A stretch of DNA of 5,493 nt from Flaviramulus sp. (GTDB lineage Bacteria > Bacteroidota > Bacteroidia > Flavobacteriales > Flavobacteriaceae), in contig JALRJA010000334.1 of assembly GCA_023255235.1 (NCBI GenBank), positions 1-5,493 on the forward strand. Reading direction: 5' to 3'. Under the pieces are notes generated by a model that worked only from the letters and a program-made list of their open reading frames with translations, did not search any database and was not told the origin of the DNA. The position numbers and the translations under genes are program-made. This document shows, in pieces, positions 5,151 through 5,493 of this stretch; the first letter of the stretch is position 1, and each line of letters begins with the position of its first letter.

Positions 5151-5320
5151 TTAATGTTTTACAACAAACACTTTCCCCAAAGTGCTTTGAAAATATTACA
5201 AGACTTTCATTATAAAAATACAAAAACAACAAGATGAATATTAAAAAATCATGGTTTTTAGGCTGTGGTGTTCTGTTTTATCGATGAAGTGTATTGTGGT
5301 GGTTGGTTTGTTGTTTATTG
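5151..5320 (-). repeat. Intergenic direct repeat, copy E (full length)
   Basis: This 170-base copy runs from TTAATGTTTTACAAC to TTTATTG and ends seven bases before the stop of the metallopeptidase-like gene (5328). In the first 75 bases it differs from B at only about six or seven positions by eye. The stop-proximal 30 bases (GTGGTGGTTGGTTTG) are the most divergent of the family. The 207-residue gene starts only eight bases beyond its far end, so here there is no extra leader and no CAACTAGCGTATATC motif, unlike after copies B and D. Confidence 0.92.
5166..5187 (-). other. Small potential hairpin inside repeat E
   Basis: Read on the minus strand, AAGCACTTT, GGGG, AAAGTGTTT can fold into a nine-pair stem (one G-U pair) with a GGGG loop. 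The equivalent positions in B (1711-1732) keep the loop and one arm but have an extra mismatch, and D is weaker still, so selection for the structure is doubtful. There is no following T-run, so it is not a standard terminator. Confidence 0.3.
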
Positions 5321-5327
5321 GTAGTCT

Positions 5328-5493
5328 TTAAAGAGGTTTCCCCATTTGAGTAATGGTATAAATTTCATTAAACACCTTGGTTGCTTCAGGGTATAATCGA
5401 GAATCCCGTTGAACAATATGTACTAATTCATGACACATTGACAATAAACATTCGGTTTTTAATTTTTTATTTAAATTGAAAGACCCATAACTA
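5328..5493 (-). CDS. C-terminal end of an HExxH metallopeptidase-like protein (candidate toxin domain), N-terminus off window
   Basis: Fifty-four codons are visible, open to the right edge and ending with TAA at 5328. The fragment contains MCHELVHIVQRDSR: His, Glu and His of HExxH are at fragment residues 21, 22 and 25. A Glu ten residues after the second His (SRLYPEA) could be the third zinc ligand. The HELxHxVQ wording resembles the HELAHVVQQ motif of DUF4157/eCIS-core-type zinc peptidases and of metallopeptidase toxin domains at the C-termini of large secreted proteins. Only ~30 residues follow the motif before the stop, consistent with a compact C-terminal domain. The gene sits first in the array, upstream of the possible immunity gene, with repeat E between them. 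The active-site call is from sequence, the toxin role is inference, and the full length and N-terminal part are unknown. Confidence 0.75.
   Translation of the reverse strand, partial: SYGSFNLNKKLKTECLLSMCHELVHIVQRDSRLYPEATKVFNEIYTITQMGKPL

Noticed and set aside
851..5320. Regularly spaced repeats considered as a CRISPR array.
   Set aside because: The units are about 170 bases and separated by whole genes, not by short unique spacers. There are no cas genes.
851..5320. Insertion sequence or transposon ends.
   Set aside because: No transposase or integrase frame exists in the window. The copies are direct, not inverted, and I saw no terminal inverted repeats or target duplications around them.

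Overview
The window is AT-rich and every gene I accept lies on the minus strand, so transcription runs from high to low coordinates. A Bacteroidota source, probably a flavobacterium, is the best guess. The reasons are the low GC, A-rich start-codon leaders without Shine-Dalgarno sequences, a TTG / TAnnTTTG-like promoter in front of an ArsR gene, and an ArsR gene followed directly by a phosphatase/arsenate-reductase-like gene, a pairing I know from that group. This is inference from composition and gene style, not a database result.

Layout from upstream (right) to downstream (left): (1) 5493-5328, the C-terminal end of a protein with an HExxH zinc-metallopeptidase motif, cut by the window edge; (2) 5142-4519, an unrecognised acidic 207-residue protein; (3) 4248-3286, a SMI1/KNR4-type protein with an additional C-terminal half; (4) 3215-3129, a 28-codon scrap; (5) 3116-1869, a PD-(D/E)XK nuclease-superfamily protein; (6) 1585-962, a 207-residue member of an uncharacterised family; (7) 763-431, an ArsR repressor; (8) 414 to the left edge, an arsenate-reductase-like tyrosine phosphatase, cut by the edge. 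No gap between genes exceeds about 280 bases.

The striking structure is a family of five direct, non-coding repeats (A-E), about 170 bases when complete. One copy starts 3-9 bases after the stop codon of each of the first, second, fifth and sixth genes, and one overlaps the stop of the SMI1 gene. Copies B, D and E are full length. A and C have lost the same half. Two of the inter-gene stretches (before genes 3 and 6) also share a 15-base motif inside an imperfect inverted repeat. Substitutions between copies fall on first and second codon positions in the only open frames, so the repeat is not selected as protein.

Interpretation: this looks like a cassette array of toxin/immunity or defence-type accessory genes (metallopeptidase C-terminus, SMI1/KNR4, PD-(D/E)XK, orphan small proteins) punctuated by a homologous repeat that could allow cassettes to be gained, lost or shuffled. 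The array abuts an ordinary arsenic-response operon. The roles of the individual array genes and the mechanism of shuffling are inferred, not shown by the sequence alone.
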